64,000 bases of DNA. Origin: DATJLY01 sp963773665. Its GTDB lineage: Bacteria; Pseudomonadota; Alphaproteobacteria; ATCC43930; CGMCC-115725. Of the stretch, positions 16,799 to 24,765 are shown in pieces. Below the pieces are notes generated by a model. It saw only the letters and a list, made by a program, of their open reading frames with translations, did not search any database and was not told the origin of the DNA. The stretch spans positions 372,001-436,000 of the forward strand of contig CAVZBZ010000013.1 in NCBI GenBank assembly GCA_963773665.1. The letters are read 5' to 3'. Numbering within the stretch: the stretch's first letter is position 1; every line of letters starts with the position of its first letter. The translations under genes and the position numbers were made by a program.

Positions 16799-16873
16799 TT
16801 ACTTCTTCGCCTTCTTGGCACTGCGCTTAGCGGCCTTTTTCTTGGCTCCGCCCTTGCGCTTCTTTGCAGCCAT
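16799..16873 (-). CDS. 24-residue Lys/Ala-rich basic protein
   Basis: A very short gene whose product is MAAKKRKG followed by GAKKKAAKRSAKKAKK: 11 Lys, 2 Arg and no acidic residue. 'agagggaag' sits 4 bases before the ATG and a hairpin terminator follows. This independent framing argues for a real gene rather than chance. The composition resembles the basic tails of histone H1-like or HU-tail proteins, so binding to DNA, RNA or polyphosphate is plausible but only inferred. The plus-strand frame across the same bases (16770-16973) is its hydrophobic shadow. Confidence 0.65.
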   Translation of the reverse strand: MAAKKRKGGAKKKAAKRSAKKAKK

Positions 16874-17005
16874 TGTCTTCCCTCTATGCGTGGGTCCTGC
16901 ATCGGCCAATCCAATGCATCACCCGGCGAAAGAACATATCACGGATTCTATCCCTAGTGTAGAAAAACTTTAGTTTCGCTAAATCTGGGTACGCATTCGT
17001 CGCCT

Positions 17006-17034
17006 CTGTCACGCAAACGCAACGGATATGTCAT
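17006..17034 (+). promoter_or_regulatory. Possible Pho box upstream of pstS
   Basis: CTGTCAC (17006-17012) and ATGTCAT (17028-17034) resemble the CTGTCAT half-sites of PhoB. They are 22 bases apart, two 11-base periods, and the middle half-site is missing. They lie about 75-100 bases before the pstS start. Position and gene identity fit; the match is weak. Confidence 0.3.
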
Positions 17035-17106
17035 CGAGCCGCAATTCTGCCGTCCTAAAGTGGCAAGGCCGATCCGTCGGCACTCAGAATAAACCAGGGG
17101 AAAAGC

Positions 17107-18168
17107 ATGCGATATTTGCGCGATTCACTGCGGCATCTCGCTTCGGCAGCGCTCGTCGGCGCCGTGCTCACGGGCTCGGCGGCGGCTGCGGAAATCTCCG
17201 GCGCCGGCGCGACATTTCCTTATCCGATCTACGCCAAGTGGGCCGAGGCCTATAAGACCGCCACCGGAATCGGCCTCAACTACCAGTCGATCGGCTCCGG
17301 CGGCGGCATCAAGCAGATCGAGGCCAACACCGTCGATTTCGGCGCCTCCGACATGCCCTTGACGCCCGACGATCTCGCCAAGAACGGGCTGCAGCAATTT
17401 CCGCCGGTGATCGGCGGCGAGGTGCTGGTGGTGAACATTCCGGGCGTCGCCTCCGACCAGATGGTGCTCGACGGCCCGACCATCGCCAACATCTATCTCG
17501 GCAAGATCGCGAAGTGGAACGACCCGGCGATCGCCAAGCTCAATCCCGGCCTCAAGCTGCCGGACATGGGCATCGCCGTGGTGCACCGCTCGGACGGGTC
17601 GGGGACGACCTTCATCTTCACCGACTATCTCTCGAAGGTGAGCCCGGAGTGGAAGGACAAGGTCGGCGAGAACACCTCGGTCGAATGGCCGACCGGATTG
17701 GGCGGCAAGGGCAATGAGGGCGTCTCCGCCATCGCCGCGCGCACCACGGGTGCCATCGGCTATGTCGAGTACGCCTACGCGCTGCAGAACAAACTCGTGC
17801 ACACCAAGCTCATCAACAAGGAGGGCGCGACGCTCTCGCCGAGCTCGAAGGTGTTTCAGGCGGCGGCCGCCAATGCCGATTGGCAGAAGGCGCCGGGATT
17901 CTACCTCATCCTCACCGATCAGCCGGGCAAGGAAAGCTGGCCGATCACCGGCGCGACCTTCATCCTGATGCACAAGAAGCAGGACAAGCCCGACACCGCG
18001 AAGCAGGTGCTCGCCTTCTTCGACTGGGCCTATCGCCACGGCCAGGACATGGCCGCCTCGCTCGACTACATCCCGATGCCGCCCAATGCGGTGACGAAGT
18101 TCGAGGACAGCTGGAAGTCGATCGTCGGTCCCGACGGCAAGCCGGTCTGGACGGGTCCGAGCTCCTAA
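17107..18168 (+). CDS. pstS: Phosphate ABC transporter substrate-binding protein PstS
   Basis: A 353-residue periplasmic phosphate-binding protein. The signal peptide ends near 'GSAAAAE'. The mature start, 'ISGAGATFPYPIYAKWAEAY', and the blocks 'SIGSGGGIKQI', 'FGASDMPL' and 'RSDGSGTTFIFTDYL' are diagnostic and hold the phosphate contacts. 'agggg' lies upstream of the ATG. The gene ends in its own strong terminator and no pstC, pstA or pstB follows, so it is a detached pstS. This could be a second copy, or a high-expression scavenging or surface form. Confidence 0.92.
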   Translation: MRYLRDSLRHLASAALVGAVLTGSAAAAEISGAGATFPYPIYAKWAEAYKTATGIGLNYQSIGSGGGIKQIEANTVDFGASDMPLTPDDLAKNGLQQFPPVIGGEVLVVNIPGVASDQMVLDGPTIANIYLGKIAKWNDPAIAKLNPGLKLPDMGIAVVHRSDGSGTTFIFTDYLSKVSPEWKDKVGENTSVEWPTGLGGKGNEGVSAIAARTTGAIGYVEYAYALQNKLVHTKLINKEGATLSPSSKVFQAAAANADWQKAPGFYLILTDQPGKESWPITGATFILMHKKQDKPDTAKQVLAFFDWAYRHGQDMAASLDYIPMPPNAVTKFEDSWKSIVGPDGKPVWTGPSS

Positions 18169-18195
18169 GCCCGAGCTTTCTTCGCCAAACCTAGG

Positions 18196-18232
18196 CGCAA
18201 CGCCGGCCCCCGTGCCGGCGTTGCGTCGTTTT
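18196..18232 (+). terminator. Rho-independent terminator of pstS
   Basis: A perfect 12-base stem, CGCAACGCCGGC/GCCGGCGTTGCG, has a 6-base loop and is followed by TCGTTTT. It starts 28 bases after the pstS stop. It isolates pstS from the cupin gene. Confidence 0.85.
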
Positions 18233-18274
18233 GCGCGCGCTCTTATGGTTCCCGCACAAGGACGGGAGGACGTG

Positions 18275-18751
18275 ATGGCGCTCAAACTGCGACGGGTGGT
18301 GACCGGCCACGACAGAGCCGGCAAGGCGATCGTGACGATCGACGAGGACGTGAAGAACGTGGGCTCGGCGCGTCCGGGCGCGCAGGCCTCGGTCGTCTGG
18401 TCGACGGTGGGCTTTCCGGTGAACAACGACGGCGACGCCGACAAATCGACGCGCAAGGTCGGCACCACGCTCGGCGGCGGCAGCGTGTTCCGCGTCGTCG
18501 AGTTCAGCCCCGGCGTGCAGCGCCGCATGCACCGCACCAATTCGATCGACTACGCCGTCATCATGAGCGGCGAGATCGACATGGAGCTCGACGGCAGCAC
18601 TGTGCATCTGAAGGCCGGCGACGTGCTGGTGCAGCGCGGCACCATCCACAACTGGGTCAATCGCGGCACATCGCCCTGCACCATCGCCTTCATCCTGATC
18701 GACGCGAAGCCGGCCCAGGCGGGCGGCAAGGTCCTCGCCGCCGAAGGCTGA
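18275..18751 (+). CDS. Small cupin-domain protein
   Basis: A 158-residue single-domain cupin. The cupin 2 core is visible from 'VVEFSPGVQRRMHRTNSIDY' through 'VIMSGEIDMELDGS' to 'LKAGDVLVQRGTIHNWVN', including the G-x5-P-x-G-like turn and the late His of motif 2. Such proteins bind a metal and act as small oxygenases, isomerases or sensors; there is no clear specificity here. ATG 18275 has 'gggagga' upstream. It precedes an alpha-hydroxy-acid oxidase gene by 82 bases and may share a catabolic role. Confidence 0.75.
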   Translation: MALKLRRVVTGHDRAGKAIVTIDEDVKNVGSARPGAQASVVWSTVGFPVNNDGDADKSTRKVGTTLGGGSVFRVVEFSPGVQRRMHRTNSIDYAVIMSGEIDMELDGSTVHLKAGDVLVQRGTIHNWVNRGTSPCTIAFILIDAKPAQAGGKVLAAEG

Positions 18752-18833
18752 CGCGGTACCACCCGCTTCCGATTGCGCCGCCCGCGGATTAGATTGCTGC
18801 GGCCCGGCGGTCGGGCGAAGGGGGAGGGCGACA

Positions 18834-19958
18834 ATGGCCGAGACAACGCCGCGGCGCGAGCAATCGGGCGAGCGCGAGTTCCTGACGCTGCACGAATTCG
18901 TCAAGCTCGCGCACATCAAGCTGTCGTCGGGCGTATGGGACTATCTGACCGGCGGCACCGAGACCGAGACGACGCTTCGGCGCAACCGCCAGGCGATCGA
19001 TTCCTTGGCGTTCCGCCCGCGCGTGCTGCGCGACGTCTCGAAGATCGACTGCTCCGGCACCCTCTTCGGCAAGCGGCTCCGCATCCCCGTGCTGCTCGCC
19101 CCGGTCGGCTCGATCGAAGTGTTCGACGAGGGCGGCGCCGGCGCCGCGGCGCAGGCGGCGCAGCAGTTCGGCGTCGGCACGCTCGTGAGCTCCGTCAGCA
19201 GCCCCGGACTCGAGGGAACGGCGCAAGCCGCGCCCGGCGGCCGCAACATCTTTCAGCTCTACGTGCGCGGCGATCGCGCCTGGGTCGACGATCACGTGAA
19301 GCGCGCGGTCGATTCCGGCTACGAGGCTTTCTGCCTCACCATCGACACCGCGGTCTACAGCCGGCGCGAGCGCGATCTCGGCAAGCGCTACCAGCCGCGC
19401 GGCCGGCGCGCCGCGCAGGGGCGCGAGTTCCAGGCCGCGCTCAACTGGGACGAGGTGCGGCGGATCAAGGACAAGTGCAAGATCCCGCTGATCCTCAAAG
19501 GGATCGCCACGGCCGAGGACGCCGAGACTGCGCTCGGCTGCGGCGTCGATGCGATCTATGTCTCCAATCACGGCGGCCGCCAGCTCGATCACGGCCGCGG
19601 TTCGATCGAGGCGCTCCCTGAGATCGCCGCCGCCGTGAAGGGGCGGGCGCAGATCATCATCGACGGCGGCTTCTGCCGCGGCACCGACGTGGTGAAGGCG
19701 GTGACGCTCGGCGCCAACGCGGTCGGCATGGGCCGGCTCTACTGCTACGCGCTTGCCGCCGCGGGCACAGCGGGCGTCGTGCGCGCGCTCGAAATCCTCG
19801 AGGACGAGATCTTCGAGACGTTGGGGCTCCTCGGCGTCACGCGCATGGGCGAGCTCGACAAATCCTATCTCCATCCCGCCGCACCGGTGCGCGAGGCGCA
19901 TGTGTTGAGCGCCTTCCCGCTGCTCAATCTCGACGACAAGGGCTATAGCGGCCGCTGA
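18834..19958 (+). CDS. FMN-dependent alpha-hydroxy-acid oxidase/dehydrogenase (LldD-like)
   Basis: A 374-residue TIM-barrel flavoenzyme. FMN and active-site features are present: 'LLAPVGS' after strand 1, 'FQLYVRGD', 'LTIDTAV', the Lys of 'LILKGIAT', the catalytic His and Arg in 'VSNHGGRQLD', and the phosphate loop 'DGGFCRGTDVVKA'. The family oxidises L-lactate, glycolate, mandelate and similar acids; the substrate is not readable. The active-site loop ('RERDLGKRY' to 'GREFQAAL') is shorter than in lactate dehydrogenase. It is 8 bases upstream of a D-amino-acid-type lyase gene, so probably co-transcribed. Confidence 0.85.
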   Translation: MAETTPRREQSGEREFLTLHEFVKLAHIKLSSGVWDYLTGGTETETTLRRNRQAIDSLAFRPRVLRDVSKIDCSGTLFGKRLRIPVLLAPVGSIEVFDEGGAGAAAQAAQQFGVGTLVSSVSSPGLEGTAQAAPGGRNIFQLYVRGDRAWVDDHVKRAVDSGYEAFCLTIDTAVYSRRERDLGKRYQPRGRRAAQGREFQAALNWDEVRRIKDKCKIPLILKGIATAEDAETALGCGVDAIYVSNHGGRQLDHGRGSIEALPEIAAAVKGRAQIIIDGGFCRGTDVVKAVTLGANAVGMGRLYCYALAAAGTAGVVRALEILEDEIFETLGLLGVTRMGELDKSYLHPAAPVREAHVLSAFPLLNLDDKGYSGR

Positions 19959-19966
19959 CGCGACCT

Positions 19967-21109
19967 ATGCCCGGCCTCGGCCCCAACGAGAAATTCATCG
20001 GCATACCGGGAAGCCGGAACCTGCTCGACACGCCCGCGCTCCTGGTCGAGCGCGGCGCGCTCCTGCGCAACATCGCCGCCATGGCGGCACACGCGCGCGC
20101 GGCCGGCGTGGCGCTTCGCCCGCATGCCAAGACGCACAAGTCGCTTGCCGTCGCACGCCGCCAAATCGAGGCCGGCGCGCTCGGCATCTGCTGCGCGACA
20201 TTGGGCGAGGCGGAAATCATGGTGTCGGGCGGCGTGCCCGGCATTCACATCACCTCGCCGCAAGTGACGGACGCGAAAATCGCGCGCCTCGTCGCGCTCA
20301 ACGCCGCGGCGCAGCAGGGCCTTAGCGTCGTCGTCGATCATCCCGCGAATCTCATGGCGCTCGACGATGCCGCGCGCGCGCAGGGCAAGAAGCTCGATGT
20401 GCTCGTCGATTTCGAGGCGGGGCAGGGCCGCACCGGCGCCGCCGACGAAGCGTCGCTCGGCGCTCTGGTGCGCGGGGCGCTCGCCGCCGAAGGAGTGTCG
20501 TTCCGCGGCATCCAGTCCTATTCCGGCAATCTGCAGCACGTGCCCGTCCGCGCCGAGCGCCGCGCCCGCGCGCTCGCGCAACTGGAACGCCTGCGCGCCA
20601 TGCTGGCAAACTTGCGCGCGGCCGGCATCGCCGTGCCGATCGTCACGGGCGGCGGCACCGGCACGTTCGATCTCGATCCCGCGGGCCGCACCTTCACCGA
20701 GCTTCAGGTCGGCTCCTATGTCTTCATGGACGTGCAGTACCGCGACGCGCTCGCCGACGGGCGGAACGCGCCGCCGTTCGAGACCGCACTTCTCGTCCAG
20801 ACGGCCGTCGTGAGCGTCAACGCGCCGGGCTATGTCACGACCGACGCGGGCCTCAAATGCTTTGCGACCGACGGGCCCTTGCCGGAAGTCCTATTGGGCG
20901 CGCCCCGGGGCAGCCGCTACGAGTTCTTCGGCGACGAGCACGGCAAGCTCGTCCTGCCGCCGGGCGCGGCGAAGCCGGTACTCGGCGCGCGGATCGAATG
21001 CATGGTGCCGCATTGCGACCCGACCGTGAATCTGCACGACTTCTATCACGTCGTCGACGGCGACACGCTGGTCGAGATCTGGCCGATCGAAGCGCGCGGC
21101 AAGCGCTGA
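19967..21109 (+). CDS. DSD1/D-threonine aldolase family PLP enzyme
   Basis: A 380-residue fold-type III PLP protein. The lysine that holds PLP lies in 'RPHAKTHKS' near residue 55. The C-terminal metal site of the family appears as 'VPHCDPTVNLHD' (His, Cys), and 'VTGGGTGTF' binds the cofactor phosphate. Members are D-threonine aldolase, D-serine dehydratase and 3-hydroxy-D-aspartate aldolase, all acting on D-beta-hydroxy amino acids. Next to a hydroxy-acid oxidase it could feed a catabolic route. The family is sure; the exact substrate is not. Confidence 0.8.
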   Translation: MPGLGPNEKFIGIPGSRNLLDTPALLVERGALLRNIAAMAAHARAAGVALRPHAKTHKSLAVARRQIEAGALGICCATLGEAEIMVSGGVPGIHITSPQVTDAKIARLVALNAAAQQGLSVVVDHPANLMALDDAARAQGKKLDVLVDFEAGQGRTGAADEASLGALVRGALAAEGVSFRGIQSYSGNLQHVPVRAERRARALAQLERLRAMLANLRAAGIAVPIVTGGGTGTFDLDPAGRTFTELQVGSYVFMDVQYRDALADGRNAPPFETALLVQTAVVSVNAPGYVTTDAGLKCFATDGPLPEVLLGAPRGSRYEFFGDEHGKLVLPPGAAKPVLGARIECMVPHCDPTVNLHDFYHVVDGDTLVEIWPIEARGKR

Positions 21110-21157
21110 CGGCTCGCCCAGGCGTTAGCCCAGCAAGGGTGCAGACAACGTGCTAAT

Positions 21158-21367
21158 ATGTGGCCAATGAAGCGACGCGACCCTACTCCCAAATCTGGCG
21201 CCAAGGATTCGGCGCCAGAGGGATTGACAGAAACCGAGCGCGCGGCGGTCGAACGCGGCGACGCAGACGCGGCTGCCGGGCGGGTTCTCCCGCACGAGGC
21301 GGTAAGGCGCTGGCTCCTATCATGGGGTAAGCGGCGCGAACTGCCCGCGCCTCGGTGGCACAAGTAA
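21158..21367 (+). CDS. Type II antitoxin, ParD/CopG-like
   Basis: A 69-residue acidic-to-basic protein. Its C-terminal half, 'ERGDADAAAGRVLPHEAVRR' then 'WLLSWGKRREL', is typical of antitoxins paired with ParE/RelE toxins. The N-terminal DNA-binding part is short and low in complexity. The stop overlaps the toxin gene by 13 bases, the usual coupled order. ATG 21158 is used; ATG 21167 is an equally possible start. Confidence 0.6.
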   Translation: MWPMKRRDPTPKSGAKDSAPEGLTETERAAVERGDADAAAGRVLPHEAVRRWLLSWGKRRELPAPRWHK

Positions 21368-21627
21368 ACTGGGCCGACGCGGCGATCGCAGGCGTCGAGG
21401 AAGTCCGCAAATTCATCGCCGCCGAAAATCCGGCGGCCGCCGGGCGGATCGCGCGGCTCCTTGTCGAAGCGGCGGAACGGCTATCGCACTTACCCCATCG
21501 CAGTGTGCCGGTCGAAGGCGGCGGCCGCAAGCTGATAGCCGCCCCTTATGTCATTTTCTACCGCGTGAGCGAGGACGGCGAAAGCGTCACGATCACGGCC
21601 GTCCTCGACGGTCGCCGGATTTTATGA
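21355..21627 (+). CDS. ParE/RelE-family toxin
   Basis: A 90-residue protein with the ParE toxin fold: N-terminal helical hairpin ('AIAGVEEVRKFIAAENP', 'AAGRIARLLVEAAERLSHLP'), then 'GGGRKLIAAPYVIFYRVSED' and a final strand 'ITAVLDGRRIL'. ParE-type toxins poison gyrase and RelE-type toxins cut mRNA on ribosomes; the sequence favours the ParE branch because of the Arg-rich beta core. It starts with GTG inside the antitoxin gene. The pair is complete and seems intact. Confidence 0.75.
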   Translation: MAQVNWADAAIAGVEEVRKFIAAENPAAAGRIARLLVEAAERLSHLPHRSVPVEGGGRKLIAAPYVIFYRVSEDGESVTITAVLDGRRIL

Positions 21628-21648
21628 GGCCGCGCGGCAAGCGCCGAG

Positions 21649-22029
21649 CTACTTGGCGGCGACCGCTTCGACCTCGACCAGAAAATCCTCGCGCGCAAGC
21701 GCCGAGATGACCAAAAGCGTCGAAGCCGGCTTCAGCTCGCCCAGCACCTTCGAGCGCACCTCGCGATAGGCTGCGATGTCCTCCTTGCGCGTCAGGTAGT
21801 GGTTGACCTTGACGAGGTCCTTCAACTCCATCCCGGCCGCGGCGAGCACGTTCTGGATATTCTTCCACGCCTGTGTCGCCTGGCCCGTGATGTCCTTGGC
21901 GATGCTGCCGTCGGGCGCGACGCCGATCTGCCCGGCGACATAGAGGATGCGCGCATTGGCGCCCAGTTCGACGCCATGGCTGTAGCCCGTCGGCGCCGCG
22001 ACGGTCGAGGGACTGTAGGTCTTGTTCAT
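21649..22029 (-). CDS. RidA (YjgF/YER057c/UK114) family protein
   Basis: A 126-residue protein covering the whole RidA fold: 'YSHGVELGANARILYVAGQI', 'GQATQAWKNIQNVLAAAG', 'LVKVNHYLTRKED' and 'STLLVISALAREDFLVEVEA'. RidA proteins hydrolyse reactive enamine or imine intermediates released by PLP enzymes. The position of the key substrate Arg of canonical RidA (in R-x-x-V...P) is not clearly kept, so this may be a Rid subgroup with another role. ATG 22029 is supported by 'cgggagg'. A PLP enzyme lies close by (19967-21109). Confidence 0.8.
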   Translation of the reverse strand: MNKTYSPSTVAAPTGYSHGVELGANARILYVAGQIGVAPDGSIAKDITGQATQAWKNIQNVLAAAGMELKDLVKVNHYLTRKEDIAAYREVRSKVLGELKPASTLLVISALAREDFLVEVEAVAAK

Positions 22030-22123
22030 CGCTTGCCTCCCGCATGCGAACCCACCCCACTTTACCGGAATTATCATGGCGCGCCCAATATTTAGGCATG
22101 CCGCTTAAGCGCGTTTTCACGAC

Positions 22124-22713
22124 TTGCCGCTAGCGCTTTCCGTCATGCCCGCCGCCGGGCTCTGCGGCATCATTCAGGAGGTGACCGAGCAGGTGGCAAG
22201 CGACCGCGCCATCAACGAGGCGGCGCATCTCTATCGCGACATTTTCGAGAATTGCCCCTGGGGCCTGTTCCAGACGACGGCGGACGGCCGCTATGTCACC
22301 GCGAACCCTGCGCTCGCGCGCATCTACGGCTACGAGAGCCCGGGCGAGCTGATGAATCGTCTCACCGATATCGGCGGCCAGCTCTATGTCGAGCGCGACC
22401 GCCGCGCCGCGTCGCCGAGCGCACCGCCGAGTTGCGCACGGCGCAGGAAGAGCTGCTGCGCAAGGAGCGGCGCATTCGCGTCACGACCGAATCCGGCCCG
22501 GAGCCGCGCATAATCATCGCCGACACCGGACCCGGCATCGCGCCCGACGTGCTGCCGAACGTGTTCGATCCGCTCTACAGCACCAAGAGCTTCGGCACCG
22601 GCCTCGGGCTTCCGACCGTGCGCCAGGTGGTGGAGCAGCATGGCGGCACCGTCGCGTTGACCAGCGCGCCCGGCGCCGGAACGCAAGTCGAAATCCGCCT
22701 GCCGCGCGTCTGA
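22124..22713 (+). pseudogene. Broken PAS sensor/histidine kinase gene
   Basis: The first frame encodes a good PAS domain start ('LYRDIFENCPWGLFQTTADG' to 'RIYGYESPGELMN') and stops making sense after about base 22400. A second frame then carries a PAS-to-kinase linker ('RVAERTAELRTAQEELLRKE') followed at once by the end of an ATPase domain ('IIIADTGPGIAPDVL', 'GTGLGLPTVRQVVEQHGG', 'GTQVEIRLP'). The phospho-acceptor helix and N-box are missing, so there is both a frameshift and an internal deletion of several hundred bases. It is a dead remnant, or a fusion of two remnants. Confidence 0.75.
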
Positions 22714-22719
22714 CGCGCC

Positions 22720-24417
22720 TCACCCGCGCGGGCGGGCGCGCAGAAAATCGAAATCGCAGCCCTCGTCGGCCTGCAGCACGTGCTCGCGGTAAAGTCGCTG
22801 ATAGCCGCGCGCGGGTTTCGGCGTCGGCAAAAGCGGACGGCGCGCCAGCTCGTCCTCGGGCACCAGAAGATCGATCTTCCGCTCCTTGACGCTCAGGCGG
22901 ATGCGGTCGCCGTTTTGGACGCGCGCCAGCGGCCCGCCGCTCGCCGCGTCGGGCGCTATGTGCAGCACCACCGTGCCATAGGCGGTGCCGCTCATGCGCG
23001 CGTCCGAGATGCGCACCATGTCCTTGACCCCGGCGCGCGCGAGTTTCTGGGGGATCGGCAGGTAGCCCGCCTCCGGCATGCCCGAGGGCGAGCACGGCCC
23101 CGCGTTCTGCAGCACGAGGAAATCTTCTTGCGTGACGTCGAGCGAAGGATCGTCGATGCGCCGCGCCATGTCGTCGAGCGAGGTGAAGACGACGGCGCGG
23201 CCGTCGCGCTCGAACAGGCGTTCGTCGGCCGCGGCGCGCTTGAAGATGGCGCCCTTGGGCGCCAGCGAGCCGAACAGCGCGACGAGTCCGCCCGCGCGCT
23301 GCACCGGCTCCGCGAGCCGGCGCACCACGGCGCGATCGACGCGCGCGCCCTGGTCCGCGGAAAGGCGCTCGCCCAATGTCTCGCCCGTCACGGTGAGGCA
23401 GTCGAGATGGAGGTGCGGCTTCAGCTCGCGCAGCACCGCGCCGATGCCGCCCGCGGCGAACAGATCCTCCATGTAGTGCGGGCCGGTGGGCTTCAGATCG
23501 ACCAGCACCGGCGTCTCGTCGCTCACTTCATTGAGGCGCGCGAGCGAAAGCTCGCACCCGGCGCGGCCGGCGATGGCGGCGAGGTGCAGCACCGCATTGG
23601 TCGAGCCGCCGATCGCAAGCAGCACGCGCAGCGCGTTCTCGATCGAACGCGCCGTGACGATGCGGTCGGGCGCGAGGTTGCCGTGCGCGAGCGCCACCGA
23701 AGCAACGCCGGTGGCTTCGGCTGCGCGCAGGCGGTCGGCGTGAACCGCCGGGATCGTTGCCGTCCCCGGCAGCATCATGCCGAGCGCCTCGGCAAGCGCC
23801 GCCATCGTGCTCGCCGTGCCCATCACGGCGCAGGTGCCGGCGGTGGTGGCGAGCCGCCCTTCGACGTCGGCGATCGTCTCGGCTCCGATCTCGCCCGCCC
23901 GAAAACGCGCCCAGAAACGGCGGCAATCGGTGCAGGCGCCAAGCCGCTCGCCCTCGAACCGGCTCGTCATCATCGGCCCGGTGACGAGCTGGATCGCCGG
24001 CCGCCCGGCCGAGAGCGCGCCCATGAGCTGCGCCGGCACGGTCTTGTCGCAGCCGCCGACCAGCACGACCGCGTCCATCGGCTGCGCCCGGATCATCTCC
24101 TCGGTGTCGATCGCCATGAGATTGCGATAGACGAGGCTCGTCGGATGGAGGAACACCTCGCCCAATGACACGGTCGGAAATTCCAAGGGCAGCGCGCCTG
24201 CGGCCAGGACGCCGCGCTTCACCGCCTCGATCAGGTCCGGGACGAGGCGGTGGCAATTGTTGAAGCCGCTGCCGGTATTGGCGATGCCGATGACGGGCCG
24301 CGCCAGCATCGCGCTCGAATAGCCCATCGAGCGCGCGAACGAGCGGCGCAGATAGAGCGCGAAATCGCGGTCGCCGTAATCCGTCAGCCCGCGCGCCAGC
24401 CCCAAGGGATCGCTCAT
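22720..24417 (-). CDS. IlvD/Edd family dehydratase (dihydroxy-acid or sugar-acid dehydratase)
   Basis: A 565-residue full-length enzyme of the IlvD/Edd family. The Fe-S ligand cysteines are in 'NNCHR', 'GGCDKTVPAQ' and 'GTCAVMGTAST'. The C-terminal swivelling domain ends in 'ISDARMSGTAYGTVVLHIAP', holding the catalytic Ser. The 'ACTDCRRFW' insertion resembles pentonate/hexonate dehydratases (arabonate, xylonate, gluconate) more than the branched-chain pathway enzyme. There is no ilv gene nearby. It catalyses water removal from 2,3-dihydroxy acids to 2-keto acids; the actual sugar acid is undetermined. Confidence 0.85.
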   Translation of the reverse strand: MSDPLGLARGLTDYGDRDFALYLRRSFARSMGYSSAMLARPVIGIANTGSGFNNCHRLVPDLIEAVKRGVLAAGALPLEFPTVSLGEVFLHPTSLVYRNLMAIDTEEMIRAQPMDAVVLVGGCDKTVPAQLMGALSAGRPAIQLVTGPMMTSRFEGERLGACTDCRRFWARFRAGEIGAETIADVEGRLATTAGTCAVMGTASTMAALAEALGMMLPGTATIPAVHADRLRAAEATGVASVALAHGNLAPDRIVTARSIENALRVLLAIGGSTNAVLHLAAIAGRAGCELSLARLNEVSDETPVLVDLKPTGPHYMEDLFAAGGIGAVLRELKPHLHLDCLTVTGETLGERLSADQGARVDRAVVRRLAEPVQRAGGLVALFGSLAPKGAIFKRAAADERLFERDGRAVVFTSLDDMARRIDDPSLDVTQEDFLVLQNAGPCSPSGMPEAGYLPIPQKLARAGVKDMVRISDARMSGTAYGTVVLHIAPDAASGGPLARVQNGDRIRLSVKERKIDLLVPEDELARRPLLPTPKPARGYQRLYREHVLQADEGCDFDFLRARPRG

Positions 24418-24459
24418 CGGGGTGAGCTAAGCTGCGCCGGACGCGGGCTGTCAATCGGC

Positions 24460-24505
24460 CGTGCGTCCTTCGACTGCGCCCCGAAGGGGCGCAGTCGAAG
24501 GACGC
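24460..24505. repeat. Perfect 20-bp palindrome (REP-like), copy 1
   Basis: GCGTCCTTCGACTGCGCCCC (24463-24482) pairs exactly with 24486-24505 around a 3-base GAA loop. The 20 bases at 24460-24479 recur exactly at 39918-39937. It sits between the divergent dehydratase and the small membrane-protein gene, directly before the latter's ribosome site. It resembles dispersed palindromic repeats of alphaproteobacteria. Confidence 0.75.
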
Positions 24506-24522
24506 TTTGCAAGAGGAGCTGC

Positions 24523-24765
24523 ATGACCTTCGATCCCTTCGTCGCCATCGGCGTGCTCGGCACGGCGGTGATCGTCGCGGCCTATTTCGCCAATCAGCGC
24601 GGCACGCTGAGCTCGGCCGACCGGCGCTACCCGTTGGCCAATCTCATCGGCTCGCTGATGATCCTCGCCTCGTTCTACAGCGCGTGGAATCTGCCGGCGG
24701 CGCTGATCGAAGTGCTGTGGGCGGCGGTCAGCCTCTATGGGCTGATGCGGCGGCGGGCGCGATGA
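24523..24765 (+). CDS. CBU_0592-family small membrane protein
   Basis: An 80-residue protein with three hydrophobic helices ('FVAIGVLGTAVIVAAYFANQ', 'LANLIGSLMILASFYSAW', 'AALIEVLWAAVSLYGLMRR'). It matches the small membrane family often labelled CBU_0592-like. Function is unknown. 'agagga' precedes the ATG, which directly follows the long palindrome. Its 3' end overlaps the convergent DUF4910 gene by 38 bases. Confidence 0.65.
   Translation: MTFDPFVAIGVLGTAVIVAAYFANQRGTLSSADRRYPLANLIGSLMILASFYSAWNLPAALIEVLWAAVSLYGLMRRRAR

Noticed and set aside
16770..16973. Hydrophobic plus-strand frame between cobW and pstS
   Set aside because: It mirrors the Lys-rich minus-strand gene, which has the better ribosome site and a terminator.
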